Shown one piece after another: positions 35,412 through 44,330 of a DNA stretch of 64,000 bases; position 1 is the first letter of the stretch; each line of letters begins with the position of its first letter. The stretch spans positions 2,165,501 to 2,229,500 of the forward strand of contig NZ_CP099760.1 of assembly GCF_040760005.1 (NCBI RefSeq). The letters are read 5' to 3'. Origin of the DNA: Pseudomonas sp. stari2. Its GTDB lineage: Bacteria; Pseudomonadota; Gammaproteobacteria; Pseudomonadales; Pseudomonadaceae. The notes beneath the pieces are model-generated. The model had not been told where the DNA came from and did not search any database. It saw only the letters and a list, made by a program, of their open reading frames with translations. Position numbers and translations under genes: made by a program.

Positions 35412-36298
35412 GTTCCAACAAGAGCACTCCAGGCCAGCGTTTCCGCGATGCGGTCGCCAGCGAACATCCGCTGCAAGTGGTCGGCGCGATCAACGCCAAC
35501 CACGCGCTGCTGGCCAAACGCGCCGGTTTCAAGGCGATCTACCTGTCGGGTGGCGGGGTGGCTGCCGGCTCCCTCGGCGTGCCGGACCTGGGCATCACCG
35601 GCCTGGATGACGTGCTGACCGACGTGCGCCGCATCACCGACGTCTGCGACCTGCCACTGCTGGTGGACGTCGACACCGGTTTCGGCGCCTCGGCGTTCAA
35701 CGTGGCCCGCACCGTCAAGTCGATGATCAAGTTCGGCGCCGCTGCGATTCACATCGAAGACCAGGTTGGCGCCAAGCGCTGCGGCCATCGTCCGAACAAA
35801 GAGATCGTGACCCAGCAGGAAATGGTCGACCGCATCAAGGCCGCCGTCGATGCCCGTACCGACGACAGCTTCGTGATCATGGCCCGCACCGACGCGTTGG
35901 CCGTTGAAGGTCTGGAGTCGGCACTGGATCGCGCCGCCGCGTGCATCGAGGCTGGCGCCGACATGATTTTCCCGGAAGCCATCACTGAACTGGAGATGTA
36001 CAAGCTGTTCGCCAACCGTGTGAAAGCGCCGATCCTGGCCAATATCACCGAATTCGGCTCGACGCCGCTGTACACCACCGAGCAGCTTGCGGGAGCAGAT
36101 GTGTCGCTGGTGCTGTATCCGCTGTCGGCGTTCCGCGCGATGAACAAGGCGGCAGAAAACGTCTACACCGCGATCCGCCGCGACGGCACCCAGCAGAATG
36201 TCATCGACACCATGCAGACTCGCATGGAGCTCTACGATCGCATCGATTACCACACCTTCGAGCAAAAGCTCGACGCGTTGTTTGCGGCGAAGAAGTAA
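35408..36298 (+). CDS. prpB: Methylisocitrate lyase
   Basis: A 296-residue PEP mutase/isocitrate lyase-family enzyme that cleaves 2-methylisocitrate to pyruvate and succinate. The catalytic motif KRCGH sits at about 122-126, with [17 protein letters not shown] supplying Mg2+ ligands before it. Start ATG overlaps the regulator stop (ATGA). Confidence 0.95.
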   Translation: MSSNKSTPGQRFRDAVASEHPLQVVGAINANHALLAKRAGFKAIYLSGGGVAAGSLGVPDLGITGLDDVLTDVRRITDVCDLPLLVDVDTGFGASAFNVARTVKSMIKFGAAAIHIEDQVGAKRCGHRPNKEIVTQQEMVDRIKAAVDARTDDSFVIMARTDALAVEGLESALDRAAACIEAGADMIFPEAITELEMYKLFANRVKAPILANITEFGSTPLYTTEQLAGADVSLVLYPLSAFRAMNKAAENVYTAIRRDGTQQNVIDTMQTRMELYDRIDYHTFEQKLDALFAAKK

Positions 36299-36341
36299 GC
36301 CGCAACCGTACTCCCTAACAAATTCAAGATTGGAGACAACA

Positions 36342-37469
36342 ATGGCCGAAGCAAAAGTACTCAGTGGCGCCGGGCTCCGGGGCCAGGTCGCCGGGCAAAC
36401 CGCACTGTCCACCGTGGGCCAGGCCGGTGCCGGGCTGACCTATCGCGGCTACGACGTGCGTGAACTGGCGGCAGACGCACAATTTGAAGAAGTGGCGTAC
36501 CTGCTGCTCTACGGAGAGCTGCCGACCAAGGCCCAGCTCGCCGAGTATCAAGGCAAGCTGAGCAAGCTGCGCGACCTGCCGCAAGCGCTGAAGGAAGTGC
36601 TGGAACGCATCCCCGCCGACGCCCACCCGATGGACGTGATGCGTACCGGTTGCTCGTTCCTGGGCAACATCGAGCCGGAGAAAGACTTCTCCGAGCAACG
36701 CGACAAGACCGACCGCCTGTTGGCCGCGTTCCCGGCGATCATGTGCTACTGGTATCGCTTCAGCCACGACGGCAAACGCATCAATTGCGTGACGGACGAG
36801 CCGTCCATCGGCGGCCACTTCCTGCACCTGCTGCACGACAAGAAGCCGAGCGAACTGCACGTCAAGGTGATGAACGTGTCGCTGATCCTCTACGCCGAAC
36901 ACGAGTTCAACGCCTCGACCTTCACTGCTCGGGTGTGCGCTTCGACGCTGTCCGATCTGTACTCGTGCGTCACGGCAGCCATCGGCTCGCTGCGCGGCCC
37001 GCTGCACGGCGGCGCCAACGAAGCGGCGATGGAAATGATCGAGCGCTTCTCGTCGCCGGAAGAGGCGATCAAGGGCACCCTCGGCATGTTGGAGCGCAAG
37101 GACAAGATCATGGGCTTCGGCCACGCGATCTATAAGGACAGCGATCCGCGCAACGAGGTGATCAAGGGCTGGTCGAAACAACTCGCCGACGAAGTGGGCG
37201 ACAAGGTGCTGTTCCCGGTTTCGGAAGCCATCGACAAGACCATGTGGGAGCAGAAGAAACTGTTCCCCAACGCCGACTTCTACCATGCCTCGGCGTACCA
37301 CTTCATGGGCATCCCGACCAAGCTGTTCACGCCGATCTTCGTCTGCTCGCGCCTGACCGGCTGGGCGGCGCACGTGTTCGAACAGCGCGCCAACAACCGC
37401 ATCATCCGTCCAAGCGCCGAGTATGTTGGCGTCGAACAGCGCAAGTTCGTGCCAATCGAACAGCGCTGA
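36342..37469 (+). CDS. prpC: 2-methylcitrate synthase
   Basis: A 375-residue citrate-synthase family enzyme that condenses propionyl-CoA with oxaloacetate. Active residues are His in GPLHGGANEAAM (about 225), His in MGFGHAIYK (about 264) and Asp in the LFPNADFYHA region. The start at ATG 36342 follows TTGGAGAC; an upstream in-frame reading into prpB is discounted. It lies 43 bp after prpB. Confidence 0.95.
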   Translation: MAEAKVLSGAGLRGQVAGQTALSTVGQAGAGLTYRGYDVRELAADAQFEEVAYLLLYGELPTKAQLAEYQGKLSKLRDLPQALKEVLERIPADAHPMDVMRTGCSFLGNIEPEKDFSEQRDKTDRLLAAFPAIMCYWYRFSHDGKRINCVTDEPSIGGHFLHLLHDKKPSELHVKVMNVSLILYAEHEFNASTFTARVCASTLSDLYSCVTAAIGSLRGPLHGGANEAAMEMIERFSSPEEAIKGTLGMLERKDKIMGFGHAIYKDSDPRNEVIKGWSKQLADEVGDKVLFPVSEAIDKTMWEQKKLFPNADFYHASAYHFMGIPTKLFTPIFVCSRLTGWAAHVFEQRANNRIIRPSAEYVGVEQRKFVPIEQR

Positions 37470-37475
37470 CCGGGG

Positions 37476-37501
37476 GAGGGCGCCGGTACAGGCGCCCCCT
37501 C
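37476..37501 (+). other. GC-rich stem-loop between prpC and acnD
   Basis: GGGCGCC pairs with GGCGCCC around a 6-nt loop just after the prpC stop, followed by only T3. A likely mRNA processing or stabilising structure within the operon, or a partial attenuator. Confidence 0.45.
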
Positions 37502-37531
37502 TTTGAAACTACCGTGACCGAGTCCTGACCG

Positions 37532-40126
37532 ATGAACACAGAATTTCGCAAGAACCTGCCCGGCACGCCGCTGGACTTTTTCGACGTCCGTGCGGCTGTT
37601 GATGCGATCCAGCCCGGCAGCTACGACACCCTGCCGTACACCTCTCGCGTGCTGGCGGAAAACCTCGTGCGTCGCTGCGACCCGGCCACGCTCACCGATT
37701 CCCTGAAGCAACTGATCGAGCGCAAACGCGACCTCGACTTCCCGTGGTTCCCGGCTCGCGTGGTGTGCCACGACATTCTCGGCCAGACCGCGCTGGTGGA
37801 TCTGGCCGGCCTGCGTGACGCGATTGCCCAGCAGGGCGGCGACCCGGCGCAAGTCAACCCGGTGGTGCCGACGCAATTGATCGTCGACCACTCGCTGGCG
37901 GTAGAGGCGGGCGGTTTTGACAAGCAGGCGTTCGAGAAAAACCGCGCCATCGAAGACCGTCGCAACGAAGACCGTTTCCACTTCATCAACTGGACCAAGA
38001 AGGCGTTCAAGAACGTCGACGTGATCCCGCCGGGCAACGGCATCATGCACCAGATCAACCTGGAGAAAATGTCTCCGGTGATCCAGGTGCGTGACGGTGT
38101 GGCGTTCCCGGATACCTGCGTCGGCACCGACAGCCACACCCCGCACGTTGATGCGCTGGGCGTGATTGCCATCGGCGTTGGTGGGCTTGAAGCCGAAAGC
38201 GTGATGCTCGGCCGCGCGTCGTGGATGCGTCTGCCGGAAAGCGTCGGCGTCGAACTGACCGGCAAGCTGCAACCGGGCATTACCGCCACCGACATGGTGC
38301 TGGCGCTGACCGAGTACCTGCGCAAACAGAAAGTGGTCGGCGCGTGGCTGGAATTCTTCGGTGAAGGTGCCTCCGCGCTGACCCTCGGTGACCGCGCGAC
38401 CATCTCCAACATGGCCCCGGAATACGGAGCCACGGCGGCGATGTTCTACATCGACCAGCAGACCATCGACTACCTGAAACTCACCGGTCGCGAAGACCAG
38501 CAAGTGCAGCTCGTCGAGCAATATGCCAAGCAGATAGGCCTGTGGGCCGACAGCCTGAAAGGCGCGCAATACGAGCGCGGGCTGACGTTCGACCTGTCTT
38601 CGGTGGTGCGCAACATGGCCGGCCCGAGCAACCCGCACGCCCGTGTGGCGGTGTCGGATCTGGCGGCCAAAGGCATCTCCGGGAAATGGGAAGACGTGCC
38701 GGGGCAAATGCCCGACGGCGCGGTGATCATCGCTGCCATCACCAGTTGCACCAACACCAGCAACCCGCGCAACGTAATCGCCGCCGGCCTGCTGGCGCGC
38801 AACGCCAACAAGCTCGGCTTGACTCGCAAACCGTGGGTCAAGTCGTCGCTGGCGCCGGGCTCGAAAACCGTGGCGCTGTACCTCGATGAAGCGGGACTGA
38901 CCACGGAGCTGGAACAGCTCGGTTTTGGCGTCGTCGCTTTCGCCTGCACCACCTGCAACGGTATGTCCGGTGCGCTGGATCCGGTGATTCAACAAGAGAT
39001 CATCGACCGCGACTTGTACGCCACCGCTGTGCTGTCCGGCAACCGCAACTTCGACGGCCGGATTCACCCGTACGCCAAGCAGGCGTTCCTCGCTTCGCCG
39101 CCGCTGGTGGTGGCTTATGCGATTGCCGGCACCATCCGTTTCGACATCGAAAAAGATGTGCTCGGCGTGGTCGACGGCAAGGAAATCCGCCTGAAGGACA
39201 TCTGGCCGAGCGACGAAGAAATCGACGCGGTGGTGAAATCCTCGGTGAAGCCGGAGCAGTTCCGTCAGGTTTACATTCCGATGTTTGCCGTTCACGAAGA
39301 CACCGGCCCGAAAGTCGCGCCGCTGTACGACTGGCGTGAAATGAGCACCTATATCCGTCGTCCGCCCTACTGGGAAGGTGCGCTGGCCGGGGCTCGGCCG
39401 CTCAAGGGCATGCGTCCGCTGGCGGTGCTGCCTGACAACATCACCACCGATCACCTGTCGCCTTCGAACGCGATCATGCTCGACAGTGCTGCCGGCGAAT
39501 ACCTGGCGAAAATGGGCCTGCCGGAAGAGGACTTCAACTCTTACGCGACCCACCGTGGCGACCACTTGACCGCGCAGCGCGCGACGTTTGCCAACCCGAA
39601 ACTGTTCAACGAAATGGTCGTGGAAAACGGCAAGGTCAAGCAGGGTTCGCTGGCACGCGTCGAGCCGGAAGGCAAAGTGATGCGCATGTGGGAAGCCATC
39701 GAAACCTACATGGAACGCAAGCAGCCGCTGATCATCATTGCCGGCGCCGACTACGGTCAGGGCTCGTCCCGGGACTGGGCGGCCAAAGGCGTGCGTCTGG
39801 CGGGTGTGGAAGCGATTGCCGCCGAAGGTTTCGAGCGCATTCACCGCACCAACCTGGTGGGCATGGGCGTGTTGCCGCTGGAGTTCAAACCGGGCACCGA
39901 CCGCAAGACCCTGGGCATCGACGGCAGCGAAACCTACGACGTGATCGGTGAGCGCACACCGCGCGCCAACCTGACGCTGGTGATCCATCGCAAGAACGGC
40001 GAACGCGTCGAAGTGCCGGTGACCTGCCGCCTCGACACCGCCGAAGAAGTGTCGATCTACGAGGCCGGCGGCGTGCTGCAACGCTTTGCCCAGGACTTCC
40101 TCGAAGAGTCGGCGGTTGCCGTTTAA
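37532..40126 (+). CDS. acnD: Fe/S-dependent 2-methylisocitrate dehydratase AcnD
   Basis: An 864-residue aconitase-A-type hydratase. The cluster cysteines are in AITSCTNTSNPRNVIAAGLLA (about 409) and FACTTCNGMSG (about 473 and 476). It dehydrates 2-methylcitrate to 2-methylaconitate and needs PrpF, encoded next, for the route to methylisocitrate. The AcnD/PrpF version of the pathway is typical of Pseudomonas. Confidence 0.94.
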   Translation: MNTEFRKNLPGTPLDFFDVRAAVDAIQPGSYDTLPYTSRVLAENLVRRCDPATLTDSLKQLIERKRDLDFPWFPARVVCHDILGQTALVDLAGLRDAIAQQGGDPAQVNPVVPTQLIVDHSLAVEAGGFDKQAFEKNRAIEDRRNEDRFHFINWTKKAFKNVDVIPPGNGIMHQINLEKMSPVIQVRDGVAFPDTCVGTDSHTPHVDALGVIAIGVGGLEAESVMLGRASWMRLPESVGVELTGKLQPGITATDMVLALTEYLRKQKVVGAWLEFFGEGASALTLGDRATISNMAPEYGATAAMFYIDQQTIDYLKLTGREDQQVQLVEQYAKQIGLWADSLKGAQYERGLTFDLSSVVRNMAGPSNPHARVAVSDLAAKGISGKWEDVPGQMPDGAVIIAAITSCTNTSNPRNVIAAGLLARNANKLGLTRKPWVKSSLAPGSKTVALYLDEAGLTTELEQLGFGVVAFACTTCNGMSGALDPVIQQEIIDRDLYATAVLSGNRNFDGRIHPYAKQAFLASPPLVVAYAIAGTIRFDIEKDVLGVVDGKEIRLKDIWPSDEEIDAVVKSSVKPEQFRQVYIPMFAVHEDTGPKVAPLYDWREMSTYIRRPPYWEGALAGARPLKGMRPLAVLPDNITTDHLSPSNAIMLDSAAGEYLAKMGLPEEDFNSYATHRGDHLTAQRATFANPKLFNEMVVENGKVKQGSLARVEPEGKVMRMWEAIETYMERKQPLIIIAGADYGQGSSRDWAAKGVRLAGVEAIAAEGFERIHRTNLVGMGVLPLEFKPGTDRKTLGIDGSETYDVIGERTPRANLTLVIHRKNGERVEVPVTCRLDTAEEVSIYEAGGVLQRFAQDFLEESAVAV

Positions 40127-40180
40127 ATCAATCGATGTGGGCATGGGGCTTCAAGTCCCATGCCTTCGTTAAGGAGCACC

Positions 40181-41371
40181 ATGGCTCACGCACCGCAAAT
40201 CAAGATCCCCGCCACCTACATGCGCGGCGGTACCAGCAAAGGCGTGTTTTTCAGCCTCACCGACCTGCCTGAAGCGGCGCAAATTCCCGGCCCGACCCGC
40301 GATGCGCTGTTGCTCCGGGTAATCGGCAGCCCCGACCCTTACGACAAGCAGATCGACGGCATGGGCGGCGCCACTTCCAGCACCAGCAAAACCGTGATCC
40401 TGTCGAAAAGCATCAAGGCCGATCACGACGTCGATTACCTGTTCGGTCAGGTGTCCATCGACAAACCGTTCGTGGACTGGAGCGGCAACTGCGGCAACCT
40501 GTCGGCGGCGGTCGGCTCGTTCGCCATCAGCAACGGTCTGGTGGACGCCAGCCGCATTCCGCACAACGGTGTGGCGGTGGTGCGCGTGTGGCAGGCCAAC
40601 ATCGGCAAGACGATCATCGCCCACGTGCCGATCACCAACGGCGAAGTCCAGGAAACCGGTGATTTCGAACTCGACGGCGTGACTTTCCCGGCCGCCGAAG
40701 TGCAGGTCGAATTCATGGACCCGGCGGCGGAAGAAGAGGGCGGCGGTGGTTCGATGTTCCCCACCGGCAATCTGATCGATGAACTGGAAGTGCCGGGTGT
40801 CGGCACGTTCAAGGCGACCATGATCAACGCGGGTATCCCGACGATCTTCGTCAACGCCGAAGACATCGGTTACACCGGCACCGAATTGCAGAGCGCGATC
40901 AACAGCGATCCGAAAGCGCTGCAGATGTTCGAGACCATCCGCGCCTACGGTGCGTTGCGTATGGGGCTGATTTCCAATCTGGATGAAGCGGCCAAGCGTC
41001 AACACACGCCGAAAGTAGCCTTTGTCGCCAAACCTGCGGATTACGTGGCGTCCAGTGGAAAAACCATTGGCGCCGGGGATGTAGATTTGCTGGTGCGTGC
41101 GTTGTCGATGGGCAAGTTGCACCACGCGATGATGGGGACGGCGGCGGTGGCGATTGGCACCGCAGCGGCCATTTCCGGCACCTTGGTAAACCTCGCGGCC
41201 GGCGGTGTGGAACGCAACGCTGTGCGCTTCGGGCATCCGTCCGGGACGTTGCGCGTCGGTGCTGAAGCGAGTCTGGAAAACGGTGAGTGGGTCGTGAAGA
41301 GGGCGATCATGAGCCGCAGTGCGCGCGTGCTGATGGAAGGTTACGTCCGCGTGCCTGGAGATTCGTTCTAA
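40181..41371 (+). CDS. prpF: 2-methylaconitate cis-trans isomerase PrpF
   Basis: A 396-residue DAP-epimerase-fold isomerase with the family start IPATYMRGGTSKGVFF and WSGNCGNLSAAVGSFAI. It converts the AcnD product to the isomer used by the other aconitase. ATG at 40181 has AAGGAG seven bases upstream. It lies 54 bp after acnD. Confidence 0.94.
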   Translation: MAHAPQIKIPATYMRGGTSKGVFFSLTDLPEAAQIPGPTRDALLLRVIGSPDPYDKQIDGMGGATSSTSKTVILSKSIKADHDVDYLFGQVSIDKPFVDWSGNCGNLSAAVGSFAISNGLVDASRIPHNGVAVVRVWQANIGKTIIAHVPITNGEVQETGDFELDGVTFPAAEVQVEFMDPAAEEEGGGGSMFPTGNLIDELEVPGVGTFKATMINAGIPTIFVNAEDIGYTGTELQSAINSDPKALQMFETIRAYGALRMGLISNLDEAAKRQHTPKVAFVAKPADYVASSGKTIGAGDVDLLVRALSMGKLHHAMMGTAAVAIGTAAAISGTLVNLAAGGVERNAVRFGHPSGTLRVGAEASLENGEWVVKRAIMSRSARVLMEGYVRVPGDSF

Positions 41372-41380
41372 TGAACAACC

Positions 41381-41408
41381 GGTGAGAGCGAGCCCGTTCG
41401 CTCTCACC
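41381..41408 (+). other. Strong stem-loop between prpF and prpD
   Basis: GGTGAGAGCGA pairs perfectly over 11 bp with TCGCTCTCACC around a 6-nt loop, 9 bp after the prpF stop. No T run follows, so it is more likely an mRNA 3'-end stabiliser/processing site than a terminator. Confidence 0.55.
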
Positions 41409-41488
41409 TCCATGCGCATTTCAATAAGAAGAAAATCAGCCCTGAACCGAGGTCCCATCAACGAACCACTTCCAAGAGTGAATCGAAC

Positions 41489-42973
41489 ATGAGCACCAAC
41501 GTCGACCTGAACAACCGCCCCGACTACGACCGTGTCCTGCAGGACATCGCCGATTACGTTCTCACCTTCAAAATCGAATCCACCGAAGCTCTCGACACCG
41601 CCCGCAACTGTCTGATGGACACCCTGGGCTGCGGCCTGCTGGCCCTGCGTTTCCCCGAGTGCACCAAACACCTTGGCCCCATCGTCGAAGGCACCGTCGT
41701 GCCCTTCGGCGCGCGGGTGCCGGGCACTTCCTATCGCCTCGACCCGGTAAAAGCCGCGTGGGACATCGGCTGCATCGTGCGCTGGCTCGATTACAACGAC
41801 ACCTGGCTCGCCGCCGAATGGGGGCATCCGTCGGACAACCTCGGCGGGATACTCGCGGTGGCCGATCACCTGTCGCAGAAACGCCTGGCCAATGGCGAAG
41901 CGCCGCTGACGGTGCGCGATGTGCTTGAAGCAATGATCATGGCTCACGAGATTCAGGGCGTAATCGCACTGGAAAACTCCTTCAACCGCGTAGGCCTCGA
42001 CCATGTGATCCTGGTGAAAGTGGCCTCCACAGCAGTTGTCGCCAAACTGATGGGCGCCCATCGCGAGCAGCTGTTGTCTGCGTTGTCCCACGCGTTCGCC
42101 GACGGTCAGGCATTGCGTACTTACCGCCATGCGCCGAATGCCGGCTCACGCAAATCCTGGGCGGCGGGGGATGCGTCCAGTCGTGGCGTGCGTCTGGCGG
42201 ATATCGCGATGCGCGGTGAAATGGGAATTCCCGGTGTGCTGACGGCCAAGCAGTGGGGCTTCTACGACGTGCTGTTCAGCCACACCAACAACGATCTGGC
42301 GCTCAAGCCTGAAGGCAAGCGAGCCTTCAGCTTCTCGCGACCCTTCGGCAGTTACGTGATGGAAAACGTGCTGTTCAAGATCAGCTTCCCCGCCGAATTC
42401 CACGCGCAAACCGCCTGCGAAGCCGCGGTGACCCTGCACCCGCAGGTGCGCAATCGTCTGCATGAGATCGACCGCATCGTCATCACCACCCACGAATCGG
42501 CGATCCGCATCATTTCCAAGGTCGGCCCGTTGGCCAACGCCGCCGACCGCGATCACTGCATTCAGTACATGACCGCCGTGCCGCTGGCGTTCGGCAATCT
42601 GGTGGCCGAGCAGTACGAAGACGATTTCCACGCAGCTCATCCGGTCATCGATGTGCTGCGCGAAAAAATGGTCATCGTCGAAGATCCGCGTTTCACCCGC
42701 GAATATCTCGAAGCCGACAAGCGCTCGATTGCCAACGCGGTGCAGGTGTTTTTCAAGGACGGCTCCAGCACCGAAAACGTGGTGGTGGAGTACCCGATCG
42801 GTCACCGCCGGCGTCGGGCCGAGGGCATTCCGTTGCTGGAGGACAAGTTCAGAGCGAACCTGGCCACGCGTTTCACCGGCCAGCGCAGCGCCGAGATCCT
42901 TGCGCTGTGCAAGGATCAGACGCGGCTCGAGGCGACGCCGGTGAATCGTTTTGTCGACTTGTTCGTGATCTGA
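41489..42973 (+). CDS. prpD: 2-methylcitrate dehydratase PrpD
   Basis: A 494-residue MmgE/PrpD-family dehydratase, cofactor-free, with [28 protein letters not shown] and [29 protein letters not shown]. It duplicates the AcnD reaction, which is common in Pseudomonas prp operons. The 117-bp gap with a strong hairpin before it may set its expression apart. It is convergent with the ABC importer genes. Confidence 0.93.
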   Translation: MSTNVDLNNRPDYDRVLQDIADYVLTFKIESTEALDTARNCLMDTLGCGLLALRFPECTKHLGPIVEGTVVPFGARVPGTSYRLDPVKAAWDIGCIVRWLDYNDTWLAAEWGHPSDNLGGILAVADHLSQKRLANGEAPLTVRDVLEAMIMAHEIQGVIALENSFNRVGLDHVILVKVASTAVVAKLMGAHREQLLSALSHAFADGQALRTYRHAPNAGSRKSWAAGDASSRGVRLADIAMRGEMGIPGVLTAKQWGFYDVLFSHTNNDLALKPEGKRAFSFSRPFGSYVMENVLFKISFPAEFHAQTACEAAVTLHPQVRNRLHEIDRIVITTHESAIRIISKVGPLANAADRDHCIQYMTAVPLAFGNLVAEQYEDDFHAAHPVIDVLREKMVIVEDPRFTREYLEADKRSIANAVQVFFKDGSSTENVVVEYPIGHRRRRAEGIPLLEDKFRANLATRFTGQRSAEILALCKDQTRLEATPVNRFVDLFVI

Positions 42974-42984
42974 AACACCGGGAT

Positions 42985-43010
42985 TGTCGAGGGCTACAGG
43001 CTGCCCTCGA
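42985..43010. terminator. Stem-loop at the prpD/ABC convergent junction
   Basis: GTCGAGGGC pairs with GCCCTCGAC around an 8-nt loop, starting 12 bp after the prpD stop and running into the end of the opposing ABC gene. No T run on either side. Confidence 0.45.
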
Positions 43011-44316
43011 CATCGTCCAGGCTGAAGGTCTCCGTATGGTCGTCGTAGGAGAAAATCTCCGCATAGCGACCCCAGGCAATCACGATTTCCAGGTTTTTCT
43101 CGACGAAGGCTTCGGTCAGCGAGTCTTCCAGTTCCTGCTCGAAACGCACCCGTGGCGCCCGGTGGCCGTTGCGCTCCAGCAATACCTGGCGGATCCGCGC
43201 GGCCAGCGGTATGTAGCGGATCAGATGTTCGGCAAACAGGGTCTTGCGCTCCTGGGTGCCGTAGTCGGCGAACAGTTTGCCGGCGTCCGTCAGGGTGATG
43301 TCCGCGCCCTTGAGTTCGGCGAAACCCAGGTATTCGAGCATCTCGGCCACCGGGAACAGGTCGTCCACTTCCAGCAAGCGACGCTCGGCTACGGTGGGCA
43401 GACCGGCGTGGCCGTTGTAGGGCTCGGCCGCGAGGGTTTCGATCAGGCCCGCCATCAAGTTGGTGGACACTTCCTGCAGCGGGCTGCTGATCTTCAGTTC
43501 GGGTTTGCCGGTGCTGGCATCGGCGCTGCGGCGGTCGGTCATCTGCGCGTAGATGTCATCGACCATCTGCCGGAACGCCGGATCCAGGCGATTGCGTGGG
43601 TGGGCGAAGGGCACCTTGATTTCCGCCACCAGCCGCCCGGGGTTGGAAGACAGCACCATAATGCGGTCGCACATCAACACCGCTTCTTCAATGTTGTGGG
43701 TCACGATCAGGATCGATTTGATCGGCAGTTGCTTGCCGCTCCACAGATCCAGCAAGTCGTTTCTCAGGGTTTCGGCGGTCAACACGTCCAGCGCCGAGAA
43801 GGGCTCGTCCATCAACAGTAGCGTCGGGTTTACCACCAGCCCGCGAGCGAATCCCACGCGCTGGCGCATGCCGCCGGACAGTTCGCGAGGATAGGCGTTT
43901 TCGAAACCGTCCAGGCCGATCAGGTCGATGGCCGCCAGCGCACGCTTGCGCGCTTCCTTGCGTTCGACCTGCAAGGCTTGCAGGCCGGCCTCGACGTTTT
44001 CCAGCACCGTCAGCCACGGGAACAGGGCAAAGGTCTGGAACACCATGGCCACACCTTCGGCCGGGCCGTCCAGCGGCTTGCCGTTGTACAGAACCTCGCC
44101 CGACGAAGGCTCGATCAGGCCCGCGATGATCCGCAGCAGGGTCGACTTGCCCGAGCCGGAGCGGCCGAGCATGCCAACGATCTCGCCTTCGTGCAGGGCC
44201 AGGTTGACCCCGCTGAGCACTTGCAACTCGTCCTTGCCCTTGCCAAACACCCGGTTGACGTCGGTGAGCGAGTAGATTTCGGGTGTGGTGCCCGCGTGTT
44301 CGGTATAGGTATTCAT
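42994..44316 (-). CDS. Nitrate/sulfonate-family ABC importer ATPase with AAA-associated C-terminal domain
   Basis: A 440-residue ATPase. Walker A is GRSGSGKST (about 58), the signature LSGGMRQRVGFARGL (about 155) and Walker B LLLMDEPFSALD. After the nucleotide domain a 150-residue extension (VAEMLEYLGFAELKGADITLTDAGKLFADYG) matches the AAA-associated domain found with this importer type. The start is ATG at 44316. It follows the permease gene by 14 bp. Substrate unknown. Confidence 0.88.
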   Translation of the reverse strand: MNTYTEHAGTTPEIYSLTDVNRVFGKGKDELQVLSGVNLALHEGEIVGMLGRSGSGKSTLLRIIAGLIEPSSGEVLYNGKPLDGPAEGVAMVFQTFALFPWLTVLENVEAGLQALQVERKEARKRALAAIDLIGLDGFENAYPRELSGGMRQRVGFARGLVVNPTLLLMDEPFSALDVLTAETLRNDLLDLWSGKQLPIKSILIVTHNIEEAVLMCDRIMVLSSNPGRLVAEIKVPFAHPRNRLDPAFRQMVDDIYAQMTDRRSADASTGKPELKISSPLQEVSTNLMAGLIETLAAEPYNGHAGLPTVAERRLLEVDDLFPVAEMLEYLGFAELKGADITLTDAGKLFADYGTQERKTLFAEHLIRYIPLAARIRQVLLERNGHRAPRVRFEQELEDSLTEAFVEKNLEIVIAWGRYAEIFSYDDHTETFSLDDVEGSL

Positions 44317-44330
44317 CACATCGAATCCCG

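Noticed and set aside
37280..40144. Long open frame opposite acnD (954 codons)
   Set aside because: Antisense shadow of a high-GC gene; rich in Arg, His, Gly and Gln, with no recognisable domain, while the plus strand encodes AcnD with all motifs.
40169..42130. 653-codon minus-strand frame opposite prpF and prpD
   Set aside because: Shadow frame; both plus-strand genes have intact family motifs.
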